DNA from: Anaerobaca sp964579055
GTDB lineage: Bacteria > Planctomycetota > Phycisphaerae > Sedimentisphaerales > Anaerobacaceae
DNA length: 64,000 bases
NCBI GenBank assembly: GCA_964579055.1
Contig: CAZOFX010000013.1
Coordinates: forward strand, 22,277-86,276
Reading direction: 5' to 3'
Each line of letters begins with the position of its first letter. Within the stretch, counting starts at the first letter, position 1. The translations under genes were made by a program, and so were the position numbers. The notes beneath the pieces are model-generated. The model made no database searches and was not told the origin of the DNA. It worked only from the letters and a program-made list of their open reading frames with translations. Positions 8,548-18,099 of this stretch are shown piece by piece.

Positions 8548-10779
8548 ATGATGCGGACAACACGTGGGAATCGAGGCCAATGGATGGGCAAGTTGTTGCC
8601 CGCGGTGATAGCGCTGTCGGTCCTTCTGGTCGCTGCCGGATGCGCGCATCAGAAGGCATACAAGAAGGGCGCCCGGCTCTCCCAGGAGGGCCAGTACGAG
8701 AAGGCGATCGAGGAGCTGGAAGAGGCGGTCGCCCTGGCGGAGAAGGGCAACAACAACAAAGCGGCCGATCGCTATCGCGAGAAGCTCCAACAAACCAAAC
8801 AGCAGGCGGGCCAGTTCTACTATCGCGAGGCGGAGCTCTGCTTCGGGCAGGCCGACCTGGCGGGCGCGCAGAAGTTCATCGAACGCTGCGTCCGCTATTG
8901 TCCGGCCGAGCCGCTATACCGGTCGATGAGTCAGCGCATCGCCGGCGCGGTGGCCGACGCCGAACGGATGCGGAGCGAGGCACTGTCGCTGGCCGAGCAG
9001 GGACAGTGGAGCGCTGCGGTCGGGCGAATGACCGAGGCGCTGCGCCTCAATCGGACGATGCCCGGCGGGCAGGGCAACCTTAAGCAGATTCAGGAGCGGG
9101 CGTATCAGTATTACCTGGCGCGGGCCAAAGACCGCCTGTACGCGAACGATCTGGAGACAGCAGTGACCGAGGCCCAGACAGCACTGAACTACCGCGACGA
9201 TGGACGGGACGCGAGAGACATCCTGCAAACCGTGCAGAACCGGCGCGAGGCGATGGGGCTGGTCGCGCGCGGTCAGACGCTTCTGGGACAGGGCGACTGC
9301 GAAGAGGCGCTTCGCGTTCTGGAACAGGCGCAGCAACTGTATTCTCTGCATCCCGAGCTTCCCGGTCTGCTGGAACAGGCCAGGCAGGCGGTGTGCGACC
9401 GCTGGATCGGGCAGGGCCGTCAGGCCATGGCTGGCGGCGACTGCGCCACTGCGCTGCGGCTGTTTCTGAAGAGCCAGGACCTGCTCGGCGGCTACGGCGG
9501 TGCGGCGACTCTTGCGGCCGAAGCGCGAGCGACGTTGGCCCAGCAACATGTGCAGGCCTCTCAGCAGTGCGCACGCGACGGCGCCGATGGCTGCGGCCTG
9601 TTTCATGCGGTCGCGGCGTTAGGATACGAGCCCGACAACTTCGACGCCCGGCGCCAGCTCGGCCAGTGCGCCGGCCAGGTGCAGCAGGCGGTGCAGTATA
9701 CGGTGGGGTTCGTCGGCTTCCGCGCGACGCCGCCGCAACAGGCGATTGCCGATACGCTCGCGTCGATCTCGCTGGAGCACCTGACCCACGCGCGCCCGGC
9801 CAACATGATGCTCGTGGAGCGAGGCGACCTTCAAGCCATTCTCGACGCGCAGCAGCTCAGCGCAACAGACCTGATCGATCCGCAGTTCCGCGTGCCTGCC
9901 GGCAAGCTGCATGGCGTCGATGCGCTGCTCGTCGGCCAGGTGCTCGAAGGCAACGTGACGAGCCAGACCAAACAAACCGGCCACGGCGAATCGACCTACC
10001 AGGACGGGTTCGCGGCACAGCCCAATCCGGAGTATGGCGAGGCGGTCAAGACCCTCGACCACGCGCAGAGAGAACTTGACAGGGCGCGACAGAGACTGGC
10101 GGAGGCCGAAGCGAGACTGGCGCGGTACGACCACGCCGACCCGCACGATGCCGGCGCACAGGCGGCCAAACGCAGGGCCCGCGCCGAGGTGGATGAGGCC
10201 AAGCAACGTCTGGTGAACGCGGCGACCGACTTCGGCGCCGCCCAGATGCTCGCGGCGACGACGCCGAGGGAGGTGCTCGTGCCGCACATGGTCACGTTCC
10301 AGTATCCGATCCAGACGGCGACCTGGACGGCCAAGGTCGGCTGCATGCTGAAGATGCTCGACACCGCGACGGGCGAGGTGCTGCTGGCCGAGCGAGTCGA
10401 GGGCCAGCACGCCCAGTCAGATCAGTTCGTTTCGCCCGATGCGGCGCACAACGTGCCGGAAGACCCGCTGGTATTGCCCGACGAGGGCAGGCTCCTCGAA
10501 ACCGCGGCCAATGCGGCGGTCGGCAAGCTCAAGAAGGCTCTGGAGACGGCGTGCGGCAAGCACGGACAGCGGTTCGCCCTGCAAGCGCAGCGGGCCGAAG
10601 CCGCCGGCGACACCGTTGGCGCCGTCGATGCTTCGATCAAGTATCTGTTCGCCTATCCGAAAAGCAATTCCGAGACGGAGAAGAGGGTGACCGCCCTGCG
10701 CGGCTATCTCAGCTCTGAGGCCGGCCTGGTGGACATCCGCGAGCTGCTGCGGATCCACTGCCACGTCCTCCAGAACTGA
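8548..10779 (+). CDS. Lipoprotein with TPR-like repeats and a CsgG-like domain
   Basis: The 743-residue protein has a lipoprotein signal ending in VAAGC (Cys32). Residues about 35-370 are helical TPR-like repeats (for example GQYEKAIEELEEAVALAEKG). From about residue 385 a CsgG-like region follows, with VGFRATPPQQAIADTLASI and NMMLVERGDLQAILDAQQL, resembling FlgT/CsgG-type proteins that assemble at the outer membrane. A charged coiled coil of about 60 residues (ELDRARQRLAEAEARLARY) interrupts this domain. No curli genes (csgA, B, E, F) are nearby, so a curli role is not supported; general envelope or secretion work is more likely. ATG 8548 is followed by a second ATG; an AGGCGGG tract lies upstream. 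It ends six bases from a convergent gene. Confidence 0.72.
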   Translation: MMRTTRGNRGQWMGKLLPAVIALSVLLVAAGCAHQKAYKKGARLSQEGQYEKAIEELEEAVALAEKGNNNKAADRYREKLQQTKQQAGQFYYREAELCFGQADLAGAQKFIERCVRYCPAEPLYRSMSQRIAGAVADAERMRSEALSLAEQGQWSAAVGRMTEALRLNRTMPGGQGNLKQIQERAYQYYLARAKDRLYANDLETAVTEAQTALNYRDDGRDARDILQTVQNRREAMGLVARGQTLLGQGDCEEALRVLEQAQQLYSLHPELPGLLEQARQAVCDRWIGQGRQAMAGGDCATALRLFLKSQDLLGGYGGAATLAAEARATLAQQHVQASQQCARDGADGCGLFHAVAALGYEPDNFDARRQLGQCAGQVQQAVQYTVGFVGFRATPPQQAIADTLASISLEHLTHARPANMMLVERGDLQAILDAQQLSATDLIDPQFRVPAGKLHGVDALLVGQVLEGNVTSQTKQTGHGESTYQDGFAAQPNPEYGEAVKTLDHAQRELDRARQRLAEAEARLARYDHADPHDAGAQAAKRRARAEVDEAKQRLVNAATDFGAAQMLAATTPREVLVPHMVTFQYPIQTATWTAKVGCMLKMLDTATGEVLLAERVEGQHAQSDQFVSPDAAHNVPEDPLVLPDEGRLLETAANAAVGKLKKALETACGKHGQRFALQAQRAEAAGDTVGAVDASIKYLFAYPKSNSETEKRVTALRGYLSSEAGLVDIRELLRIHCHVLQN

Positions 10780-10785
10780 CCGGCG

Positions 10786-13700
10786 CTACGGTTCGTCGCC
10801 CCAGATGGCCTTGATGGTTTCCTCCTGGCCGAAGCCGGTCGGCACGGCGTCGCTTGGGGTGTTGGCCCAGTACCAGTGCATATCGCCGACGGGGGCGGCG
10901 AGCGTGCGGCTGCCGGGCATCTGAAGATAGCCGTTGCGGTCGTGCCGGCAGATCCAGTCCCAGGCATAGCGAAGCCACTGATTGCGGTATTCGGGACTCT
11001 GGTGGGCGAACCAGCAGATCTCGTCGTAGCCCCAGATCCAGTGAGCGCCGATGTTCTGCCCTTCGCGTCCGCTACGTCCAAAGTTGTCCAGCTCGACCAG
11101 ATAGGGCAGGCTCTCGCACGACCATCCGCTCGGCGTCACGCCGCCTTTGCTGCGGCCGAAAAGGCTGTCGAGATAGCCGACCTTCAGGACGCCCTGCTCC
11201 GGATGTTCCACAACCTCCTCGATCCGCAGCGGGAACGAGTGCAGGTCGAACATCAGCTCGCCATCGTGGACGATGCCTCCGCTGGGCACGTGGGCGTCGC
11301 ATATGACCATATGTCGCCGGGCGTGGCGGCGGGCATATTGGCGGACCCGGCGCATCATGTCGCGCCAGTGGACGTGGTCGGGATCGCGGTCATCCATGAT
11401 CTCGACCTGTCCGAAGTGAATCGCCTCGATACCGATGTCGATGTATCGTTGGCAGAGGTATGTGAACCACATCCGCGTTTCCAACTGGCTCATGTCCGGC
11501 ACGGACGAGCCGCGCCGCCACTGGTCCACACGGTGTCCGTCCGGATAGAGCATGTCCTCATAGCGGAAGTTGCGCTGCTGCGGTTCGAGGCCGAACGCTT
11601 CGAAGAGCGTTGCCGGAACGGGAATCCGGTTAACCTGCTCGCTGACGATCTCGAACGCGGCTGCCTGGAGGATGACGTTGGGATCTATGGCGTGGATTCG
11701 CTCGGCGATGGGCTTGGCCGTGGCGAGCAGGTTCTCCAGGTCGGCTTCTCCGCCCCAGCGGTAGATGGCCCGGCCGATGAACTTGGCGCCGATGTTCTCG
11801 AGCATGCGGAGGTTGTCGTCCACGTTGCCCTGGCCGTGCAGGACTTCACTCATGGTGATCGCGCGGGACAGATAGTTCTCCAGCACGGCGCGGGAGATCG
11901 CACCATCGAAGTGGTAGTTCCGCCTGCCGTCGATGTACTTGGCGGGATTGGCGGCCGACGGCAGTTCCGGCGTGATGCGGAAGCTGTCGTCGCTCAGATC
12001 GATCGTGACGGTGGTGCCGTCGGCGAAGGTCGTGCGTTGCTTGCGGCGGGACTCGTCGAGGAACTCGTGCTTCGTCATCTCCAGAAGCCCCACGCGCTGG
12101 TGCAGGGCGCACATCGTGCGAACCTGCTCCAGCTCCGCCTCGCCCGGATCGAGCGACAGGTATGGAAGGCCCGCGTTGGCCAGGCCGTGCAGGTAGCCCA
12201 GATCGGTCTCGGGAATGCCCCAGGCGCCCCTGTCCATTGACCAGGGCGTCAGCAGCCCATCGTGATAGACGAGGTTGAACAGCGGGATCGGGACACCCAT
12301 GGCCGGACCGCTGCCGGGGCCCGGGCTCAGAGCGAACGGCGCGTGGTGGACCAGGTCGAGGTGCGGAATCGCCCAGTCGGCCGGTTCCTCGGAACTGACC
12401 ACGCCCCCGGTCGAGCGGATGAAGTCGAAGCACATCCCCCGGTGCGTCAGGCAGTCGGTGCGCGTCGCCGGATGCTCGGGGCTGTAGCACTCGTCGGGAG
12501 GCACCACCGCGAAGACGTCCAGATAGGCGCCGCGGACCTTGATGCCGTGGTCCAGCAGGGCGCTGTAGTTCTTCTGCACGTGTCCCGGCGCCAGTCGCGG
12601 GCAGAGAATGGACTGCCGGCCGCCATACCACAGGCCATACAGGGGCCGCTCGCCGCTACGGTCGACGATGGTGTGCCGCGCATCGTACGATTTCGCGTCG
12701 CAGTAGTAATCGCGGTACTGATCGTGGATGGCGAACACGTAGTTCAGGTCTTCACACATCTGGGCGAGGCGCTTCATCCCATCCCAGCCTCTCCCCTCCG
12801 GGCTCGGCGGCAGCACATCAGGGTGCAGATTGTCGTAGCCACGGAAACCCCATCCGTCGAGATGGACGTACGCGCGCGGCACTCCCTTGCCGGCCACCCC
12901 ATGAAGGTACGCGGCCATCTGGTCGAACGTCGTGAGGATGTGATTCTTGGAGGGGTCGTCTTTGCTGTAGTATTGCGACTCGGGCTGGATATGAACCAGG
13001 ATGCCCGCGTGAATGACAGGGCCGCCGACGAGTTTGGCGACGAGCGGCGTGCGCGCGATCTTCTCCTTCAGCGAGACGAAGTGACCGGTCCGGCGGACGT
13101 GGGCGCGGTACCGTTTGGCCATGTCCACGTAGTTGCCCTTGTCGAAGAGGCACAAGCGAACGCGTCGTGGATAGCGGAACTGGCCGAGGGAGTGAACCCA
13201 TCGCAGTTGTATCCGGGTCGGCCCGCCCGCCGGATGATCGAAGTGGCAGCCGCCATCGTCGGGCGTCTCCAGCACCACGAGCAGCGCGGAGTCCGCCTGC
13301 TGATGTCCCCACCACGGCATGTACAAACCGCGCCCGTAACTCAGCGTGTCGTACAGGTAAACCTTCTGGGGCCAGTCCTTGGGCAGGAACATTCCCTGCA
13401 TGAACGGAACGATCGTCGTATCGAATGAGCTCTCGGCCAGCGCCGGGGGCCAGAGGCACTCCATTGCCTGACAACGGCTCTCGTCGGCAATCACTTCGCA
13501 GACGAGGTCTTCCTGCGGACCTTCCAGACAGGCGGACAGCGCGATCGGCAAATCGATCTCGGTCCCTTCGTGCGCGAAACCGCGTAGCGCGATCTTGACG
13601 CCGGTCTTGAATCCGGTCTGGTACGGCGAAACCTCCCGCGTCTTCGCATCTGCCAGACGCAGCGTGTACGTCCTTCCATCCGCTTCGACAATCAGATCGC

Positions 13701-13929
13701 CCACGGCCGACGCGACCGTGGACCAGGTGCGATCGCCTGCGCTAAGGGTCATTTGCAGGTCGGATGGATTGACCTCGACGCGGCTTCTGCGCCCTTGCAC
13801 GACCCATCGCCCGTCTTCCTGCTGGACCTCGACCGTGGGCGCACCGTAGTCGTCCTGCGTCGCCTCGGAGGCTACGGTCAGCGATGCCGAGAACAGGATG
13901 ACGCACAGAATCAAACAGGATGGCTTCAT
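10786..13929 (-). CDS. Very large secreted protein with two glycosidase-like modules
   Basis: The 1047-residue product has a signal peptide (KPSCLILCVILFSASLTVAS). Residues about 30-650 look like the GH101-like/DUF5696 arrangement: an N-terminal beta-sandwich, then a barrel with AYVHLDGWGFRGYDN and VRGAYLDVFAV. Residues about 655-1047 form what looks like a second barrel module, with AISRAVLENYLSRAI, GAKFIGRAIYRWGG and GIEAIHFGQVEIMDD. That module occurs alone in other planctomycete proteins as far as I can judge, and its reaction is unknown. ATG 13929 has GGAG nine bases upstream; GTG 13950 is an alternative. The aminotransferase gene ends 39 bases upstream, so the two may be cotranscribed. 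The activity is not established. Confidence 0.65.
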   Translation of the reverse strand: MKPSCLILCVILFSASLTVASEATQDDYGAPTVEVQQEDGRWVVQGRRSRVEVNPSDLQMTLSAGDRTWSTVASAVGDLIVEADGRTYTLRLADAKTREVSPYQTGFKTGVKIALRGFAHEGTEIDLPIALSACLEGPQEDLVCEVIADESRCQAMECLWPPALAESSFDTTIVPFMQGMFLPKDWPQKVYLYDTLSYGRGLYMPWWGHQQADSALLVVLETPDDGGCHFDHPAGGPTRIQLRWVHSLGQFRYPRRVRLCLFDKGNYVDMAKRYRAHVRRTGHFVSLKEKIARTPLVAKLVGGPVIHAGILVHIQPESQYYSKDDPSKNHILTTFDQMAAYLHGVAGKGVPRAYVHLDGWGFRGYDNLHPDVLPPSPEGRGWDGMKRLAQMCEDLNYVFAIHDQYRDYYCDAKSYDARHTIVDRSGERPLYGLWYGGRQSILCPRLAPGHVQKNYSALLDHGIKVRGAYLDVFAVVPPDECYSPEHPATRTDCLTHRGMCFDFIRSTGGVVSSEEPADWAIPHLDLVHHAPFALSPGPGSGPAMGVPIPLFNLVYHDGLLTPWSMDRGAWGIPETDLGYLHGLANAGLPYLSLDPGEAELEQVRTMCALHQRVGLLEMTKHEFLDESRRKQRTTFADGTTVTIDLSDDSFRITPELPSAANPAKYIDGRRNYHFDGAISRAVLENYLSRAITMSEVLHGQGNVDDNLRMLENIGAKFIGRAIYRWGGEADLENLLATAKPIAERIHAIDPNVILQAAAFEIVSEQVNRIPVPATLFEAFGLEPQQRNFRYEDMLYPDGHRVDQWRRGSSVPDMSQLETRMWFTYLCQRYIDIGIEAIHFGQVEIMDDRDPDHVHWRDMMRRVRQYARRHARRHMVICDAHVPSGGIVHDGELMFDLHSFPLRIEEVVEHPEQGVLKVGYLDSLFGRSKGGVTPSGWSCESLPYLVELDNFGRSGREGQNIGAHWIWGYDEICWFAHQSPEYRNQWLRYAWDWICRHDRNGYLQMPGSRTLAAPVGDMHWYWANTPSDAVPTGFGQEETIKAIWGDEP

Positions 13930-13968
13930 AAGCGGAATCTCCGAAATCACTCGCGTTGCAGGATTGGT

Positions 13969-15123
13969 CTATCGATGGCGCGCAAGTTGCGAGACAGCGC
14001 GTTTCATGCGGTCGAGGCCTTCGCGCAGAGTCTTTTCCGGACATCCGAAATTCAGCCGGACGTAACCAGGCCCGAGGAAGTCCGCGCCGTCCGAGAGTCC
14101 CACGCCCGCCTGCTCGAAGAACTTCGCCGGCTCGGGCAGACCCAGTTCCGTGGTATCGATCCACGCCAGGTACGTCGCCTGGACCTGGTCCATCGACAGG
14201 CCTGCAATCTCTTCGTTGACGGTCCGGTATACGATATCCCTGTTGCGGCGCAGAACCTCGATCAGGGCCGCTCTCCACGGCTCACCGTCGCGATAGGCGG
14301 CCAGACAGGCGGCGTAGCCCAGGGCGTTGGTGCCCGGGACGATCCCCTCGCGGGCTTTCTTGAAGGGCTTTCGCAGCTCCACGTTCGGGATGATGGCGAA
14401 GGCACAGTTGAGCCCCGGGACGTTGAACGTCTTGCTCGGCGCCATCAGCGTGATCGTGCGGGCGGCAACCTCCTCGCCGAGCGTAGCGATCGGTACATGC
14501 CGGCCGCCGTCGAGGACGAGGTCGCAATGAATCTCGTCCGAGCAGATGACCACGTTGCGGCGGAGGCAGATCTCGGCGACGCCCTGCAGCTCGTCCGGCT
14601 CGTACCGTCGGCCGACCGGGTTGTGCGGATTGCACAGCAGCAGGACCCTGGACCGATTCGACAGCTCATGCTCGAACCGTTCGAGGTCGAAGGTCCAGCG
14701 GTTGCCCTCCCGCCGCAGCGGCACCACCTTCATCTCGCGGCGCACGTGTCCCGGCGCCGCGAGAAATGGCGGATACGCGGGCGTGAAAGTCAGCACCTCG
14801 TCGCCGTCGTCGCCGTAGGCCCGGCTCGTCAGGTTCAGCGCCGGAACCAGCCCGGGCAGCCACACGATCCACGAAGGCTCGATCCTCCAATGATACCGCC
14901 GCTCCATTCGCTCGACCACCGCCTCGATCAGCCCTTCCGGCGGCACCGCATAGCCGAACACCCCATGCTCGACCCGCGCGTGCAGCGCCTCCAGCACGCA
15001 CGCCGGCGCCCGAAAGTCCATGTCCGCCACCCACATCGGGATAATGTCCCGCCCGTGGTAGCGGCGCCACTTGAGGCTGTCGGTGTTCCGGCGGTCGGGC
15101 ACGGTCTCGAAATCAAAGCTCAT
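13969..15123 (-). CDS. patB: MalY/PatB-type PLP-dependent aminotransferase (cystathionine beta-lyase-like)
   Basis: The 384-residue protein is a fold-type I PLP enzyme of the MalY/PatB subgroup. Diagnostic stretches are MWVADMDFRAP near the start, LLLCNPHNPVGR, the cofactor aspartate in ICSDEIHCDL, and the Schiff-base lysine in APSKTFNVPG (Lys231). Members cleave C-S bonds of cystathionine or cysteine conjugates, or act as aminotransferases; the exact substrate is unresolved. The start at 15123 was chosen because the protein then begins exactly at the family's N-terminus (SFDFETVPDRRNTDS). AAGGAG lies 11 bases before it, a slightly long spacing. Its neighbours are glycan-related exported proteins, so the metabolic link is not obvious. 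Confidence 0.85.
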   Translation of the reverse strand: MSFDFETVPDRRNTDSLKWRRYHGRDIIPMWVADMDFRAPACVLEALHARVEHGVFGYAVPPEGLIEAVVERMERRYHWRIEPSWIVWLPGLVPALNLTSRAYGDDGDEVLTFTPAYPPFLAAPGHVRREMKVVPLRREGNRWTFDLERFEHELSNRSRVLLLCNPHNPVGRRYEPDELQGVAEICLRRNVVICSDEIHCDLVLDGGRHVPIATLGEEVAARTITLMAPSKTFNVPGLNCAFAIIPNVELRKPFKKAREGIVPGTNALGYAACLAAYRDGEPWRAALIEVLRRNRDIVYRTVNEEIAGLSMDQVQATYLAWIDTTELGLPEPAKFFEQAGVGLSDGADFLGPGYVRLNFGCPEKTLREGLDRMKRAVSQLARHR

Positions 15124-15281
15124 GTCGATGGATTCTCCTTCTCTGGGAAACGGCGCCGCGGATGGCCGCGACGACAGTCCAATCTCGCCGCATCCTACCA
15201 CTTTCGGTCGCGATAGACCACGCCCATTCACCCTCGTTCGCAGCGGCCCGAACCCGATGACATGGGAATCGGGATGAGGCG

Positions 15282-17438
15282 CTATTCGATGACACCGAGG
15301 TAGCGGCCCATCCAGTAGGGCAGGAGGTAGATGTCTCCGCTGAATTCACGCCGGCCGCCCTCGCCGCCGTCCAGTCGAAAGGCGTTGCCGTTGTACTTGC
15401 TCATCGGCCGTTCGTCGGGCGGCAGGACTTCGGCTGTGGACTGCTCCCGGAAATTCGGTTCCAGGAATGCGAGGTCGCGGCGGTTGCTGTTGCGGATGTC
15501 CCAGCCGATCGTGTCGAGAGGAAACTGCCGCAGGCTCCAAATCGACTCGGCCAGGTCGAACTGCTCGGCTCCCGTGTCGGCGTAGATGAAGTTCCACAGC
15601 GGGTTCTTCTCGGGCCGCTCAATCTGCCAGTGTTCTCGGATAGCCTGGCGGTACTGCTCGCGAAGATCCTCGTTGAAGGCGTACCGGTACAGATTCCAAT
15701 AGCTCAGGAAGGCCAGCTCATCGTCGGAATGATTCCATTCCGTCGTCAGATCGATTCCTGACACGCGCCCGATCTCGGAGATCGGGATCATGATGTTGTC
15801 GAGGTAGCCGTGCTTCTCGAACAGTTCGAAGGCCTTCTGCCGGTAGAGGTCCTTGCCTGTGAAATGCCAAGCGGTCTGGAGGAAGGCGATGATCTCGACC
15901 GAGTTGAGCCGCCGGTCGCCCACCTGGCGAGGGAACCGGTTCACGTAGTCCGGGTGCCAGCGACCCCATTGGGTGGGCTTGCCGTCGTAGTCCACCAGGT
16001 GCCAATCGTTTCGCACGATGTGGTCCATGATGGCGTCGATCAGCGCAACGGCCCGGTCGCGCCAGCTCTGGTCCGGCACGATCTCGGCGAAGATCGCATA
16101 CACGAAGAAATGCCCGACGATCTCGTCGCTGCTGGTGGTCGTTTTCCAGACCCAGTGGGGGTCGGCCGCCTGTTGCCAGCGCGGCTTGTCGGCCACCTGA
16201 TAGCCGGCGCGGTCGAAGGAGCGGGCGGGAAAACCCTCCATCGGCGTGATCTCGGTGAGCCGCTCCATAGCGTCGAAAGACTCATAGCAGTTGCGCAGCG
16301 CCTCATCCGATCGGGTGACGGCGTAGCGGAACAGCTCGCCCGCCACGTACATCGACGTCCAGAGCCCATCGTTGTCCTCGTCGATCAGCGTTCCGGTGGA
16401 CAGATCGCCAGGCTCGCTCATGACAAACGCGCTGTTGAAGCCGTAACGAACATGTCGCTGGCGCGTGACTTTGTCGAAGTGCGCCGCTTTCTGAGCCAGG
16501 GTCATCGGCTCGAAGTGAATGATGCTCAGGCCAGTTTGCGAGAGGACCAGCACCGAATCGTCCGGCCCCGGAGCAATGTCGATAACCTCATCGTCCACCA
16601 GCCATCGCTTCGACGCATAGTAGTCGATGGTCCCGTCGCGATTCATGGCAAAGGCGCCTTGCGGCGTCCCGAACCACGTCTTGCCGCCGATGGGCCGGAT
16701 GCAGCGGATATCGACGCAGGGCACTTTCGTCTCGATGTCCGAGCGCTGCGCGAACGACCTCGGGTCGAGATGCAGGTAGCCATCTGATGTGCCGATCCAC
16801 AGATCCTCGTCCGCCGGCGCAAGGCAGTTCATTTGCCCGTGCCGAAAAACAGCGCCTTGCTCTCCGGCCGATGTCACACGCCATAACGCAGTCTCTGCGA
16901 GCACGAGAAAGTGCCTTCGCGCGGGGTCGAAAACGGCTTGTCTGACGCCGCCTTCGGTGGAAAGCTCGCGGCCCGCCTCCGATCCACGAAAGCAGGTGGC
17001 CCGTTCGCCCCCGGCGACCATGAAATCGAATGCCGTCCCCATCGCCAGTCTCTCGGCCTCGGGCATCTGGTGGCTGGCAAGAAATCGGCCCGCCCAGGCG
17101 TTGCTCAAGACGTGCTCGTCCGTCAGGTAGACGAACTGGCCCTCGTGGACTTCCATGTCCTTGATACGCAGATCCGCCAGAGGCCGGTGGAGCCGGTCCG
17201 GCTTGAGCCTGCCTTCATGGACCTGCAACAGCCCTTTGTCCGAGAGCACCAGGACTCGGCCATTGCGGTCGGCGCGGACCTTCCGCAGTTCGGCGCCGTG
17301 AAGTTCAGATGCCAGAGGGACCTTCTCGCTGTAGTCCTGGCCGAAGGGCTCGTCGTGATACGTTCTTGCGGCTTCCTTCGCAACAAGAACACTCGCTGTC
17401 ACCAGCACACAACACAGAATCGCCATTGGTGTCTTCAT
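15282..17438 (-). CDS. Secreted beta-propeller plus (alpha/alpha)-barrel protein
   Basis: The 718-residue protein has a signal peptide (TPMAILCCVLVTASVLVAK). Residues about 45-300 contain short beta-rich repeats such as GRVLVLSDKGLLQVHEGRL, DLWIGTSDGYLHLDPRSF and KTWFGTPQGAFAMNRDGTI, like the propeller blades of periplasmic sensor proteins. Residues about 330-718 are helical, with NDGLWTSMYVAGELFRYAVT and DWHLVDYDGKPTQWGRWHP, resembling (alpha/alpha)6 barrels of glycan-active enzymes. No catalytic signature could be fixed. The combination suggests a glycan-binding or glycan-cleaving exported protein, not a sensor kinase, because there is no transmembrane or kinase part. It ends 158 bases upstream of the aminotransferase start on the same strand. 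Confidence 0.6.
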   Translation of the reverse strand: MKTPMAILCCVLVTASVLVAKEAARTYHDEPFGQDYSEKVPLASELHGAELRKVRADRNGRVLVLSDKGLLQVHEGRLKPDRLHRPLADLRIKDMEVHEGQFVYLTDEHVLSNAWAGRFLASHQMPEAERLAMGTAFDFMVAGGERATCFRGSEAGRELSTEGGVRQAVFDPARRHFLVLAETALWRVTSAGEQGAVFRHGQMNCLAPADEDLWIGTSDGYLHLDPRSFAQRSDIETKVPCVDIRCIRPIGGKTWFGTPQGAFAMNRDGTIDYYASKRWLVDDEVIDIAPGPDDSVLVLSQTGLSIIHFEPMTLAQKAAHFDKVTRQRHVRYGFNSAFVMSEPGDLSTGTLIDEDNDGLWTSMYVAGELFRYAVTRSDEALRNCYESFDAMERLTEITPMEGFPARSFDRAGYQVADKPRWQQAADPHWVWKTTTSSDEIVGHFFVYAIFAEIVPDQSWRDRAVALIDAIMDHIVRNDWHLVDYDGKPTQWGRWHPDYVNRFPRQVGDRRLNSVEIIAFLQTAWHFTGKDLYRQKAFELFEKHGYLDNIMIPISEIGRVSGIDLTTEWNHSDDELAFLSYWNLYRYAFNEDLREQYRQAIREHWQIERPEKNPLWNFIYADTGAEQFDLAESIWSLRQFPLDTIGWDIRNSNRRDLAFLEPNFREQSTAEVLPPDERPMSKYNGNAFRLDGGEGGRREFSGDIYLLPYWMGRYLGVIE

Positions 17439-17481
17439 AACGAGCCCCGCTCATGGTTGTCATCTTGAACTGTACCCGGGT

Positions 17482-17916
17482 TCAGTCTTCGCGGATCATG
17501 GGGCAGTGTTCGATGTTGGCCTCGATGAAATTCTCGCCGCAGACGCGGAACCCATGCCGGGCGTAGAAGTCGCGGACGGCCACCTGGGCATTGAGCTTGA
17601 ATCGGTTGAAGCCCATGGCGCGAGCGACGTCCATGGCAAAACGCACGAGCTGGTCGCCGTAACCCCGCCCGCGATAGGGCTTTCGCACCGCAAGCCTTTC
17701 AAGCTTGGCAAAGGAGCCGGTGAAGCGAATTCGCCCGGCGGCGATAGGCTCGCCGTCGATCTCGCCGAGGACGTGGACGGCGGCGTGTTCGTGCTCGTCC
17801 ATCTCCTCCCGGTAGGCGACGTGCTGCTCATCCATGAAGACGATGCCCCGAACGATAAAGACCTTGATCAGATCGTCCAGCGAGCGGGCAAGGCGGAATG
17901 TCGGTCGATTCTCCAT
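17482..17916 (-). CDS. GNAT family N-acetyltransferase (ElaA/YjcF-like)
   Basis: The 144-residue protein shows the GNAT core: ERLAVRKPYRGRGYGDQLV contains the acetyl-CoA pyrophosphate-binding R-G-x-G-type loop. The following LNAQVAVRDFYARHGFRV and final FIEANIEHCPMI match the ElaA/YjcF branch. Substrates of that branch are mostly unknown small amines. ATG 17916 gives the normal family length but has only a weak upstream AGG; in-frame starts at 17943 and 17964 are possible. A strong promoter at 17991-18018 reads into it. The gene lies between the propeller gene and divergent nadE. Confidence 0.78.
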   Translation of the reverse strand: MENRPTFRLARSLDDLIKVFIVRGIVFMDEQHVAYREEMDEHEHAAVHVLGEIDGEPIAAGRIRFTGSFAKLERLAVRKPYRGRGYGDQLVRFAMDVARAMGFNRFKLNAQVAVRDFYARHGFRVCGENFIEANIEHCPMIRED

Positions 17917-17990
17917 GGCCTGCTGTGACGCCCATCTCCACATTCGAGGTCGTCTGCGAACCACGTCACCGCGATCCGCAACCGGGGGCT

Positions 17991-18018
17991 ATTATAGACC
18001 TACCGGGCCGCCGGTCAA
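17991..18018 (-). promoter_or_regulatory. Predicted promoter of the GNAT gene
   Basis: Minus-strand TTGACC (18013-18018), 16-base spacer, perfect TATAAT (17991-17996). It is the best consensus match in the window along with the antitoxin promoter at 28238. The start point would be near 17984, leaving a leader of about 68 bases to ATG 17916. Confidence 0.65.
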
Positions 18019-18099
18019 CATGGAGACCGCCGACGGCGTGAGAGCCAAACATGCCCTGGCACGAGCCGGCGGCTCTGCGACAGCCAACGACAAAAAAGA

